Under the pieces are notes generated by a model. That model had not been told where the DNA came from and ran no database searches. It saw only the letters and a list, made by a program, of their open reading frames with translations. DNA of 64,000 nucleotides from positions 1 through 64,000 of the forward strand of contig WHUX01000063.1 in assembly GCA_015179025.1 (NCBI GenBank), in the 5' to 3' direction. Origin of the DNA: Terfezia claveryi (lineage: Eukaryota; Ascomycota; Pezizomycetes; Pezizales; Pezizaceae). Position numbers and translations under genes: made by a program. Shown one piece after another: positions 21,892 to 31,867 of this stretch (its first letter is position 1; each line of letters starts with the position of its first letter).

Positions 21892-24233
21892 ATGCTTGGG
21901 GCGGCCGAGATTCTTGCTGAAGAGGATGCGGGTATCTTACCGCAAGTCACCACAGAAGTACAATCACCATTTGCCAATGAGACCTCCTCATTGCTTGGGG
22001 GAGCGATAGATGATGGTGTAGTTACCAAAAACGATATCCTAAGAGAATGGGAACATGTCAACTGGTGGCGGCGGCCATCTGTATGTATCAGCCTCACTTG
22101 TGGTGGGATTGCTATCACGTCTAACCGTAATTACTTGCCTAGGTATACTGGCTGTTGATCCCATTTATCTTGTTTACCATGGCATATGGAAGGTAAGCAG
22201 TGCAGAGCGAAACTGCGACAGCTCGAACAGATAATCGCTAACATAAGCGATATTGGATCAGTGTCGCAGTGCCAAAGCTCAATATTATCATGGAATTGAT
22301 CTGTCGAGATTACTATGCGGACCAGAAGCTTCCCCAGGGAGATATCCTCCGGGTTGCATTGGGTGGTGTGGATGACCAATGCCAAACCCCAGAAGTTAGC
22401 CAAAAAACTCCTGATCCTAGACACTTTATTTTTTTCTTTGGTCTATACCCGCAATTGACCTAAGATCATGACGGGGAGCCAATTGTGCTAATTGACAGTA
22501 TAGATTCACGCATTAGTATCTCGCTTTGCCCTCTACCTTCAGCTTACGGCTGGGGCTCTCAGCGCGATTACAGCTCCAATCCTAGGGGCGTATTCCGATC
22601 GCAATGGCCGTCGATCAGTCCTCATGATTTCCTCTTTTGGCCTGCTGACGTCGGAAGTAACCTCGATATTTGCTGCAAAATATCCTCATATTTTTTCAGT
22701 AAATCTTCTTCTTTTTGGTGCTATTTTGGATGGTGTAACAGGAAGCTTTATGGTCGGTACGGCCATTGCTCACTCGTACGCCGCGGATTGTACAACTGCT
22801 GAGAAGAGAGCTGTCAGCTTTGGATATTTTCAGGGAGGCCTGTTCCTTGGTATTGCAGTGGGCCCAGCGTTGGGTGGCATGCTGATTAAAGCGACTGGAA
22901 ATGTGCTCAATATCTTTTATGCTGCACTGGTAAAATTATTTCTAGATCTTAAAATATGCCAGTGAGAAGAATGCTAATCTTAACCGCATTAAGGCTTCCC
23001 ATGGCTTTTTCATATTATATATCATAATTCTTCTACCAGAGTCTCTCACTCCGGCTCGAATGCGCATAGCCCAAGAAAAGCATGCTCATAGGCAGTCCTT
23101 GCGTGAGCAAGCTGCTAGCAGCCAGCCGAGGAGCTATGTCCACGCAGTTAAGGCATGGAATCCGTTACAGTCCCTGGCTATTTTCTACCCAACAGGCCCA
23201 GGAAGCAGTCCACGTCTACGGACTAACTTGGTCGTTTTGGCTGCCTGTGATACCCTCTTTTTCGGTGTTGGGATGGGTGGTATGACTGTCACTATCATGT
23301 ACGCTGAGATGATGTTCAAATGGGGCAATTACGAGGTACGCTCAATAGAAATCTGGAAGCTATGGGAAATTTGTCTAACCTTCAATGCTGATCAGTCCTC
23401 GATTTATCTGTCATTGGTCAATTCTGTCAGGGTGGTCATGCTTTTTGTGGTTATGCCCCTAGTGATTAAAGGTGTGAGCTCGATATGGAAGGACAGGGAA
23501 ACAAATGCGCCACCAGACGCCCCGAACGCTGAAAAGGCCATGCATCCTGGTGCAGACACGTTGGACATTGTGTATGTTCTCTCCTCTGGCAAAACTCTCC
23601 TCTCATTGGTTGTGCGGTTAATGAGAATCTACTGATAGTTTAATTCGCTTCGCAATCGTCACGGAGTTTATTGGTTACTTGGGATATGCTGTAGTCGCGG
23701 CTGGTGCGGGATTCACACTCGGTACGTATTATTCTATTGACCAAGGCATACGCTATGGTTCTGGTTCCACTGACCCCACAACAATGCTCTATAGAATGAG
23801 CTGCAACGATGCTAATTTTCACAAAGCTGGCATGATGACTGCTCTTGGTGGCGTTGGTTCTCCCACTATACAATCAGCCCTCACGAAACATATCCCTCGG
23901 GATAAAACAGGGCAACTTCTTGGAGCTGGTGCACTACTCCGTTCCCTGGCACGAGTCCTCTTTCCCACCATTTTTAATCTTATATATGCCGATACTGTTG
24001 GCACATTCCCACAGGCCGTATTCGTGTGCCTAGCGAGTGTGTTTTCATTGTCTGCAGGATGCAGTTATTTCATCACACCGCATCGTAAGTATTATCATTC
24101 TTGAGGGTCGCAGGAGGGTTACTTACTGATAACTATTGGTTCGTCAATAGTTAAATTACGCGAAGATAAGCATGGAAATGTGGTTGATGATGAGCATGTA
24201 TCGTTGTTGCCACCAACCCACGTCGCCTCTTGA
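21892..24233 (+). CDS. Major facilitator superfamily transporter
   Basis: A 12-helix proton-coupled carrier of the plasma or vacuolar membrane; substrate unknown. Proposed exons: 21892-22080, 22143-22192, 22262-22440, 22517-22929, 22994-23335, 23396-23571, 23639-23721, 23827-24084, 24151-24233, about 590 aa in a consistent frame. Conserved pieces: WWRRPSVYWLLIPFILF (TM1), PKLNIIMELICRDYYAD, SRFALYLQLTAGALSAI, then GAYSDRNGRRSVL, the MFS motif A after TM2. Further on: HSYAADCTTAEKRAVSFGYF, GPALGGMLIKATGNVL, LPESLTPAR and a cytosolic loop, then GSPTIQSALTKHIPRDKTGQ and a C-terminal acidic tail. The family is the fungal Zn/tetracycline-like group with a CRDYYAD loop. The exon 3-4 junction is the weak point: the only donor in the right phase is GTCTAT at 22441, which leaves about 14 extra residues before SRFALYLQ. 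The start ATG is the first in this frame. Confidence 0.88.
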
Positions 24234-24593
24234 CGAAACGGCTTAAGTCTCCGTTTCCTGGGACTAATGCTATAGACGCTCATTGTCAATTGGCTCTTGA
24301 AGCAACAAGCAGCATAGTTTATTATTTACCTTATCATCGGGCTACAAGACGGTGGATACCGAACCATGGAGGCCATTCTAGATAGACTTTATTTCCTACC
24401 TTTTTATTTTGCTGATGTGATGGGATGGGATTGGTGCTTGGGATGGAAAAGTCTCAGGAGTTTGAAACACCGGCATGCCTTATTAGCAATGGAAATGCTT
24501 TTCCAACACATTTATCATATTTTTTCATGTATCTCGTAGGATCAATTGACTTAACCCCCCACTTGCGCTGCGTCCAGCCTAACCTTCCAAACT

Positions 24594-25238
24594 ATGACGC
24601 CTATCGTAGGGCTTTGTCCCGCCAATCCCACTACTTTGGTTTCACCTAGCTTTCTCCACAATATATATCTCCATCCTATAATCGCTGCATCTACCCTCCC
24701 GAGATATCCCTCCCCTCTTCTCCCACACCAACCCGCATCTAATCCTTCTTTGGCGGCGATCACCCACACAACCTACCCTCCGTCCACCCCCCAAAAAAAA
24801 CCTGCATCTCGCAAGCCACAGATTTCCCCAACGAGGCTAAGTATCCTCTCCCCTTTCCCCCCTTCCCCTCCCCCCCTTCCTTCCCAAATTGAGTTCCACC
24901 GCAGGCCTCATGACCCCAAAACAATTTTCTACCTCGCGCGATTCATGTACGAGGTTTTGAATGCATGGCATCGGGTTAGATTATCCTTTCGCTTCCCCTA
25001 TTTGGGTGTTTGCACATCGAACTTTCCAATTAGACTACAACCCCTAGCAGAGGAAACCACTTCCAATTTCCACACTTCTCGGATCGAGCCCTGGGTAGAA
25101 ACCTCGCGTATAATAATAGAGTTTACGTATTTGTATGATTTACAGGATCATACATGCATATGCATATGCATAAGGAAGTCACGCTGCATGCAATACATGA
25201 CGAATATACAGGAGGTATTTCCACCACATGCAAAGTAG
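24594..25238 (+). CDS. Unsupported ORF, proline-rich
   Basis: A 214-codon frame. The first half is Pro/Ser-rich because the DNA is a polypyrimidine tract (about 24690-24900), the kind of sequence found in fungal promoters and leaders. The second half has no recognised domain, and codon use does not stand out. No conserved motif, no partner exon. It may be a chance frame in promoter-like DNA. Confidence 0.15.
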   Translation: MTPIVGLCPANPTTLVSPSFLHNIYLHPIIAASTLPRYPSPLLPHQPASNPSLAAITHTTYPPSTPQKKPASRKPQISPTRLSILSPFPPSPPPLPSQIEFHRRPHDPKTIFYLARFMYEVLNAWHRVRLSFRFPYLGVCTSNFPIRLQPLAEETTSNFHTSRIEPWVETSRIIIEFTYLYDLQDHTCICICIRKSRCMQYMTNIQEVFPPHAK

Positions 25239-25239
25239 A

Positions 25240-25757
25240 CCTTTTCAAGATCTAAAAGTTCAGGATGAACCGCTCCTGCCAGCACGTACCTTTAACCTTC
25301 TTGTGAGCCATGTGTTAACCAACTACAGTAAGCAGTAGTTTCATTGGTCAAGAAACCCAATCATGAAAATGAGACAGAAATGCGAGGAAACTCTGCAAAA
25401 CGAAATACAGTCTGCAAAAATGATATATTTATCGGCTTCCTACAAAACTCTCTCAATGTACCCTAGCAATTGTAGACCCTATGAAACACCCTCTTTTCAA
25501 TTGCCCGCTTGTTTTCATGTCTTAACTTCCTGATAGCATATTATGGTCCAAAAATGGTTCTGAATTCACGCCCCATGTAATGTTTTAAATACGTAGGCAA
25601 TATGGTAATTGTATTTTGCTGTAATAGGCCAACAGATACCTAGTATTGTTCTTAGTGATGTGCATGCTGCCTAGGTGTCTCTAGGCGTCGACCAACTTGA
25701 CATTTGGTGGCCCCCCCCTCTTTCTCTTATCAGTTGCAAAACTCACTCCTCACTCTT
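25240..25757. other. Intergenic, nothing recognised
   Basis: No supported ORF or repeat. The right part is the probable 3' untranslated region of the minus-strand gene at 25758-27833. Confidence 0.5.
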
Positions 25758-27833
25758 TCATCCATCGAGATTTGGCGGTCTCCATGCAATTAAATCAAAC
25801 GCTTCTATACTCCAAGGGCCGAATTCACTTGACTTTTGGTTGGCATCTCCCCCTTTTTCAGCCTTTGCATCTTCGGCTTTCTTGATTTGTTCTCTTTTCT
25901 TTCTTTCCCGTCGTCTCGGTGTAGGGTGAGGGGGCGTAGGAGAATTCCCGGTGGTGGCTTTTCCCTTGTTGCCTGGGTCTTCGTCATTGCCTGGACCTTC
26001 GTCATCATCTAGGCAGCCATCGACTGCAACCCTATTCGTGCCTATAGCATGTGGGGTCACCTTCTTCGCCCTTTCTCCTGTTTTCCCTTTCCCCTTCTCA
26101 TGGTATCCTGGTGTCTTATCACCGACTATGACCGGATGTTCTACACCAGAAGCTTGATACGCAGAGGAGGAGCCCAGAAGTGGACCTGGGCCCGATAACT
26201 TACTATTACCATGCACCCCCACTGAATTATTGTTCTCGGAAGCCTCTTGCCCGTCATAGCCACCTCCATCTCCGCCTCGTCCAAATATTCCAGGTATATT
26301 GACTGCGGATCCCATAATCTCAGCCGAGATTTTAGGAACAGCCGTTATTGACGCCGCTTTATCCATCCTGACGCCTCGCTCATTGGCAAGAATGGTGTCA
26401 CCCAATAACAAATCCTCAGCGCCCTGGGCCATGGTCACGGAATCGGCTAAGCTTCTCCGTCTAGAGCCTCCCGTCTCTAGAAACCCAGTAAGTTCCCCGG
26501 TGGTGGATCTAGCCTCGCTTGACCTCTCTCGTTGTATGGTACTTCTACAAAGAAGCATCTTTCTCTTTGTACTTCCCAATTTTATGGTCGTTGAAGGTAA
26601 GTTCTCTGACACCCTTTTTCGACCTCTGGACGCCAGCCAGCCAGACTCGGGGGCTAATGACAGGGTGTTATCGACGGTAAAATCTGTGCCACCTTTTGTT
26701 CTATCGACAGCTAGGGTTCGGGGGGTAGTAAAGGTAGGTCTTTTATATGCTGTTTGTTTATGTGACACTATAATCTCTTCTTCGGGTTGTTGAATTCTGC
26801 CATCTTCCACCAATGCAGCCTGTGGAGGTGGAGAGCGGGGTCGCTCCCAGGGGGGGGAGTCTGTAGGAACTGATCGGGTTGGTGGATCGAAAAGAGCCCT
26901 ACGGGGGATTTGAGGAGGCAAAGGTAGGGGCGTGGATACACTCTTTGACGAAATAACCACACCCATCGAACCGCGAATCTGGAACCGACCCACATCATTC
27001 CATACTGCCGAGACTTTAGGCGCCTGAGGCATAGTAGGGGGGGCCAACGGGGAATTACTACCAAACTGGGGGATATTGCTATTTTCAAACGGAGATTCAG
27101 GTGACCCTTCTCTAGAAGATACCCCATGACGGAAAGTGGCAGAAAGCATGCGAGAGGGTGCAGTTCCGCGGCTAGCAACTGCTGTAATGTTTCGAGTGGA
27201 CTGGGCACAATGCGGAGGGGGGGTCATGTCCAATATTCCTTCAGGCGGGTGGATAGGCCGCACCGGCGTAACGGGACTTTGCTCAGCTCGAACCGGTGGT
27301 CTCATGCTTGTTACAGATCTTGTTTGTGACTCTTTCCAACGGAAATCTGGCCTAGGCGTTGGGATATTAGTAGTCCCTGATCGAAACGGGCAAGCTGAAG
27401 CATCTCGCCGCATAGAATTCCTGATGCTTGCGGAACTACTGCGTTTTTGCCCAGCAGAGCGCTTTAAGATCTCAGTCAAGCTGACATGCTCTGCATCGCC
27501 GACTCCTCCAATCTTGCGAGGCAATGCTGGGGTGTGTACCGCCTGTTGCGTTGACAGCGGGGAATCTTGCGTCGATATCTGTAGCCTCATCCCTCTTTCT
27601 GGGTATAGGGGTTGCTGTTGATGGGTGACTTGCAACTGCCTGTGCTGTCCTAATTCAGTCAGAGGTTCAATCGACGGAGCGGGAGTCCCCACCTGTCGGC
27701 GCTCTAGTATGGGAGAGATCATGGCACTCAAATCCTGAACCACCGTCCCTTTGAACTCCTCCACTGTCACTAGGTGGTGTTCAAACTCTAATTCATCGCC
27801 GGCGTTGACCTTATCCGCTCGCTGGAGATACAT
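25758..27833 (-). CDS. Low-complexity protein of unknown function, 691 aa
   Basis: One uninterrupted frame of 692 codons, far above chance, so probably real. Residues about 12-48 look folded and acidic (ELEFEHHLVTVEEFKGTVV, then LSAMISPILERR). The middle (about 50-600) is Pro/Ser/Arg-rich and predicted disordered, with basic patches such as RSAGQKRSSSASIRNSMRR and RGRKRVSENLPS. The end is Gly/Asn-rich, then highly charged (RRRERKKREQIKKAEDAKA), finishing with WSIEAFDLIAWRPPNLDG. The basic patches suggest a nuclear protein. A stop codon two codons upstream of the ATG fixes the start if there is no intron; AG acceptors just upstream leave room for an upstream exon, perhaps 28018-28239. No family recognised. 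Confidence 0.6.
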   Translation of the reverse strand: MYLQRADKVNAGDELEFEHHLVTVEEFKGTVVQDLSAMISPILERRQVGTPAPSIEPLTELGQHRQLQVTHQQQPLYPERGMRLQISTQDSPLSTQQAVHTPALPRKIGGVGDAEHVSLTEILKRSAGQKRSSSASIRNSMRRDASACPFRSGTTNIPTPRPDFRWKESQTRSVTSMRPPVRAEQSPVTPVRPIHPPEGILDMTPPPHCAQSTRNITAVASRGTAPSRMLSATFRHGVSSREGSPESPFENSNIPQFGSNSPLAPPTMPQAPKVSAVWNDVGRFQIRGSMGVVISSKSVSTPLPLPPQIPRRALFDPPTRSVPTDSPPWERPRSPPPQAALVEDGRIQQPEEEIIVSHKQTAYKRPTFTTPRTLAVDRTKGGTDFTVDNTLSLAPESGWLASRGRKRVSENLPSTTIKLGSTKRKMLLCRSTIQRERSSEARSTTGELTGFLETGGSRRRSLADSVTMAQGAEDLLLGDTILANERGVRMDKAASITAVPKISAEIMGSAVNIPGIFGRGGDGGGYDGQEASENNNSVGVHGNSKLSGPGPLLGSSSAYQASGVEHPVIVGDKTPGYHEKGKGKTGERAKKVTPHAIGTNRVAVDGCLDDDEGPGNDEDPGNKGKATTGNSPTPPHPTPRRRERKKREQIKKAEDAKAEKGGDANQKSSEFGPWSIEAFDLIAWRPPNLDG

Positions 27834-28017
27834 GTCACACTACGCCCCGTCGACACTCATGATACACCAGTAAGTTTTGCAAGCAGAAGCCATGTAGACC
27901 TAAGTGATGGCCTGGAGAGGGCCTCACCACCAACGCTCGAGTTTCGTCGTACACGATCATTCTTTTATTGTAGGTATGAAAGCGCAGTAAGCCTGCGCAC
28001 CCGCAAAGCGCACGGAC

Positions 28018-28239
28018 TCATATCAGCCCCCTCCGTACCGACACAACAGACGTCTTGCTCAGACGACTAACCATCTTGCCACTTCTTGAGCTTCTGCTTC
28101 TTTTGCTATAGCCGCAAGAGCCCTCGTCAGTTCCGCACAAATCCATTAGGAGGTCAACATAAGTGGCACATACAGATGTCCAGAGTATTCTGAATTCGTC
28201 TATTGGAGCAGTCTGAGATGCGGGAACTTGATCCGCCAT
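28018..28239 (-). CDS. Short ORF, possible first exon of the 691-aa gene
   Basis: 73 codons beginning MADQVPASQTAPIDEFRILW, then a Cys-containing helical stretch (VCATYVDLLMDLCGTDEG) and a Ser/Arg-rich end. It lies 185 nt upstream of the 691-aa ORF on the same strand. Potential GT donors near its end (for example GTACGG at about 28040 on the minus strand) could join it to the larger frame, but I could not fix a phase-consistent junction. It could equally be a chance ORF. Confidence 0.25.
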   Translation of the reverse strand: MADQVPASQTAPIDEFRILWTSVCATYVDLLMDLCGTDEGSCGYSKRSRSSRSGKMVSRLSKTSVVSVRRGLI

Positions 28240-28431
28240 AGGTCATTCCTGCGGATTAACTTGGGCCTGCTGGAGAATGGAATAGAAGGGGAGTTGCGGA
28301 GGGCGCGTTTAACTCCCGACGTCGGTGGTCGTCACCAGAGACTGCCCACTCGGCACCGCTTGGCACTGGCTTCCGTCATGGCGGACCGACATCTACGGAG
28401 GCGAGACGGCCCCATGAGAGCGTAGGTAACA

Positions 28432-28540
28432 ATTTTTTTTTTTTTTTTTTTTGTTAAAAAAAACTCATTACTCGTAGGGGGTCCCAGTAAGGGGACCATG
28501 ATGGGCCAGCCTGAAGCCCGGCTGGATTCAACGCAACCAT
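28432..28540 (-). repeat. SINE-like dispersed repeat, copy 3
   Basis: Plus strand shows a T run (28433-28452) and A run, then GGGGACCATGATGGGCCAGC, CTGAAGCCCGGCTGGATTCA; this is the reverse of the shared body. The head (GGCAGATTAAC) is missing, so it is 5'-truncated, as SINE and LINE copies often are. Confidence 0.55.
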
Positions 28541-28750
28541 CCTCCACTACCATGGCCACGTAAGAAGGCACGATGCATTCGAGACCGAGGGTGGCCACCA
28601 TTTCCCACACTGGCATAATTCTTCGATATATTCAGGGTATCTCTAGCAATAACATACATACATGACCTTAGGTAGGAAGGGAAACACCAAATGCAATACT
28701 AAGAATACACATGCACTTAATATACTCTCTAGGGACCTCCTCTTCATCTA

Positions 28751-31700
28751 TCATAAGGATCCCTTCGCTCTAGAGGTCACCGCATCACCCAAGCTCGAAG
28801 ATGTATCCACATCCATTATTTCAATATTGTTCTTGCTCATCTGGTTTTTGGCCCGCTTATAGCGCCTCCCGCTTTCCCCCTTAGGAGCCAGTAAGATAAA
28901 ACTATACGGAGTGGCTTTGTGGCCCTCGGTAACTTGTACTTTTGTCTCTGGGATTAATTTATCCGCGGTCCTATCGGCTTCCCTTCTTACTTCGCTTTTG
29001 CGGGTTCCCGAGGTAACCAATGGCCAGTTTGTGGCGAACCTCCGTCTTTTGGTGATTCCCACGGTACCCCGAATGAAGTCCACAAGGAATTCCGCCTTCT
29101 TTCTAGCGTCCTGTTCTTGCTTGGTTGCATGTGCTCTTAACCGCAAGACCATTATCTTCACGTATGTCGCCTTATTCTCGTCAGATTCAACCAGATATCT
29201 TTCCTTCAAAGCCGTTAGAACACTGAAAATTCCTGTGGTAGGTCTGAGTCTCAAAGCAATCACTCTCTCCACAGTCCATTTTATTCCATTCAAATCTTGC
29301 GCCTCGCAATATGCTTTCATGATAACAGAATACCCAACCCGGTCGTAGTGATGCTGCCTTCCCCACTTCGATTTTGCTACTTGATTTAGGAGCTGTATTG
29401 CAGCGTGCGGTTGTCCGGCATTGATAAGCCTATCAGCAGAGTGAACTGCAACGTGATGAGTTATTGGAAGGGCGTTTTTGTCTAGGAAGTTGTAGACCTC
29501 TTCGACCCTGGCATATAATTTGTCGTACCTGAGAGTCGTACTTTCATCATTACCAGCGAATAACAGGTCCACATCATCAAACCCGGGCATCTCCCCCTGG
29601 CGCAATTTACGAGTGGAATCGCGAATAACAGAAATAATTGAGCAAGGGATTTCCAAGCCATGACATTTTGCAGCTTTAAGTACTTCGGAGACGATGGAGC
29701 TCCGAACTTTTGCCACAAGGGATGCTCGTAACGCCAGAATGATCATCTGAAACGAAGGTCTTTGCTTTTGAACCACAAATTCTTTCCAAATATGAAGTGC
29801 ATCTTCTGGTTTGTTCGCCTCAATCGCAGATGCCATTCGTAGTGCTATCGCTTCCCTATTCCGTGCGCCACTTGCACGAAGTGCTCTGTAGCTCCAATTA
29901 TATCTTTTAGATTCGTAGTGAACATTCTTCAGCAACATTTCTTTGCTGATATAGTCGAGAAGTTTGACCGAGGTTTGCATACGAAGGATCTTCTGATATG
30001 TGCGCCGTAGCAGTGATGCTGAAGCTCCGTAGTTTCGGCGAAGATCCTGAAACAAACTATTGAACGTGAAGCGATCCGGTCGGATTCCATGGGCGACCAT
30101 CTGCTGGAGCCAGTATGGGAGGGAACCTTCAGCTTCGGGTCCATTGGCATAGACCGAAGCTTTAATCATGATATTGTACGTTAGCTTGTCCGGATTGACG
30201 CCCCTCTCGAGCCCAAACTTGAAGAACGTCTCGGTATCGATATATATTTTGGCTTCTGCAAAGGCATTCAACACTGCATTAAAAGATCCTCTGGGAATGG
30301 CGAATCCCTGGCCATCCATGATGGTAAGGGTTTTTTGGAGGCTCTCCCAGTCCTTCACCTTCGCCTGCGCTGAAAGTAGGGCACCACAAGTTTTTGCTGT
30401 CCAGGATAAACCCCTATCTGTCATTCTTTTGAGGTATTTGTTGGCTTCCCCTTTCATACCCCTCTCCACGGCTGTCTGTATCATGATATGATATATCGCA
30501 GGCACCTTAGAGCGAGTTATCTGTTCCAGCCAATTGAAATGTCTGACAATTTTCTCCCAACTTCCGTCTGCTCGCATTGAGGAGAGGAGCGCGCTGTAAC
30601 ACCTAGGCGATATTGAAATTTCTCGGAAAACGGTATATCGTATCAGTCCTTGTGCCCTCTTGAATCTACCTAAATTAACATAAGCAGCAAGGACATATTC
30701 CCATGTTTCTGGTGTGAGTTTGATGCTAGGCTGATACTGATAGAAAAGGGTAAGGATTATCTCGTAGTCCAATCGTTCGAGAAGAGCTTTGAAGCAGAGA
30801 TCCAATAGCTCTCCATCAATTCCCATTTCCGACTTGCCTCCTTCATGTCCCGTGAACGGTCTGGGTGAAGGGCGCTCGCCAATGAATTTTCGAAGTTCCT
30901 CAACTGTGACATCTTCCTCAATGAACCTAGCAGGTACCTTGTGCAACCTCAAGACTGTATCATGAAGATCTTGAAGATAAGAGTCATAGTCATCATCGGA
31001 CGGGCCTCGCCTCATTTCGTCCAAAGCGGTATCCAAACTTAGTCCCATTTCGGGTTTCAAGTTAGCCCATTGATCTACCAGCTTCTTTTGTAGCTTCGCT
31101 CTTATTTCTAGCTCTTTCAGATACTTTCCAGTCTCTTTCAGTTGTATGACATCCCGCATTCGTCTCTTCCCGCGCTCGTCCAGGCTTGCTGCTACTTCAT
31201 TCCAATTGAAGAGCCTTATTGTATCTAGCCACCTCCCAGCTTCATTATACGCTCCCATTAATGCTTTAGAGGCCTGTCTCAAATCCTCAAGGTCCCTTCC
31301 ACCAACTCTATTCACATGCCAGAATTTCTCCGCTCCATCCACATCACCCTGTATGATTTTTCGAACCATATGCCGCATCCATGCAGTAGCAGTTGTACCC
31401 TCCCTAAATCTTATTTCCCGTCGCTTCTTCTGATAGTCACGTGTGGGTATAGTGGATCGCCAGACTCTCTGGCCTTTTCTGAGGGTTAGGGTTCTTCCGG
31501 GTGATCTCCAATGTGTACGATGCCACCTCCTCCTAATAGTATGCGCCCAAAATGCTGAGTGTTTCCCGGATTGTCGCACATTGATATGCTGCTGGCGCCG
31601 AGTTATATGCTTGGAACAGCCTACCACGGAGTAATCAGGTTTGGTCGTTACAGCTTCCTCCAGCGCACAATGGCTGCTGTGAAACAGTCTTCTGGGCCAG

Positions 31701-31867
31701 CAAGGTGGTTGAAAGGGGACATATCGAGGTTGCGTGGATTGGAGGCATCCAGGTATCCCCGTGTTTGATGCAGGGCAGTCTGACGTCGACTTCAACGGCA
31801 AAGTTATGAGCTGGCGAAGATATTTGAGGACTCTCAGTGATGGGGCCCTCACAACCGTGGGTTGCAT
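28751..31867 (-). CDS. Mitochondrial pentatricopeptide repeat (PPR) protein
   Basis: PPR proteins bind single-stranded RNA and act in organelle RNA stability, processing or translation. This is a single-exon gene of 1038 aa. The N-terminus is Arg-rich and almost free of acidic residues, with RRLFHSSH near residue 60, typical of fungal mitochondrial presequences. PPR helices are clearest at about residues 370-640: PETWEYVLAAYVNLGRFKRA, RCYSALLSSMRADGSWEKI, IYHIMIQTAVERGMKGEANK, SFNAVLNAFAEAKIYIDTE, LTYNIMIKASVYA and RFTFNSLFQDLRRNYGAS. A second helical block lies at about 660-930. The C-terminus is basic. It is transcribed away from the CPS gene (33309), with about 1.07 kb between them. Orthology to a named factor is not clear from sequence alone. 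Confidence 0.85.
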   Translation of the reverse strand: MQPTVVRAPSLRVLKYLRQLITLPLKSTSDCPASNTGIPGCLQSTQPRYVPFQPPCWPRRLFHSSHCALEEAVTTKPDYSVVGCSKHITRRQQHINVRQSGKHSAFWAHTIRRRWHRTHWRSPGRTLTLRKGQRVWRSTIPTRDYQKKRREIRFREGTTATAWMRHMVRKIIQGDVDGAEKFWHVNRVGGRDLEDLRQASKALMGAYNEAGRWLDTIRLFNWNEVAASLDERGKRRMRDVIQLKETGKYLKELEIRAKLQKKLVDQWANLKPEMGLSLDTALDEMRRGPSDDDYDSYLQDLHDTVLRLHKVPARFIEEDVTVEELRKFIGERPSPRPFTGHEGGKSEMGIDGELLDLCFKALLERLDYEIILTLFYQYQPSIKLTPETWEYVLAAYVNLGRFKRAQGLIRYTVFREISISPRCYSALLSSMRADGSWEKIVRHFNWLEQITRSKVPAIYHIMIQTAVERGMKGEANKYLKRMTDRGLSWTAKTCGALLSAQAKVKDWESLQKTLTIMDGQGFAIPRGSFNAVLNAFAEAKIYIDTETFFKFGLERGVNPDKLTYNIMIKASVYANGPEAEGSLPYWLQQMVAHGIRPDRFTFNSLFQDLRRNYGASASLLRRTYQKILRMQTSVKLLDYISKEMLLKNVHYESKRYNWSYRALRASGARNREAIALRMASAIEANKPEDALHIWKEFVVQKQRPSFQMIILALRASLVAKVRSSIVSEVLKAAKCHGLEIPCSIISVIRDSTRKLRQGEMPGFDDVDLLFAGNDESTTLRYDKLYARVEEVYNFLDKNALPITHHVAVHSADRLINAGQPHAAIQLLNQVAKSKWGRQHHYDRVGYSVIMKAYCEAQDLNGIKWTVERVIALRLRPTTGIFSVLTALKERYLVESDENKATYVKIMVLRLRAHATKQEQDARKKAEFLVDFIRGTVGITKRRRFATNWPLVTSGTRKSEVRREADRTADKLIPETKVQVTEGHKATPYSFILLAPKGESGRRYKRAKNQMSKNNIEIMDVDTSSSLGDAVTSRAKGSL

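Noticed and set aside
28911..29348. 145-codon plus-strand ORF
   Set aside because: Shadow of the PPR gene on the other strand.
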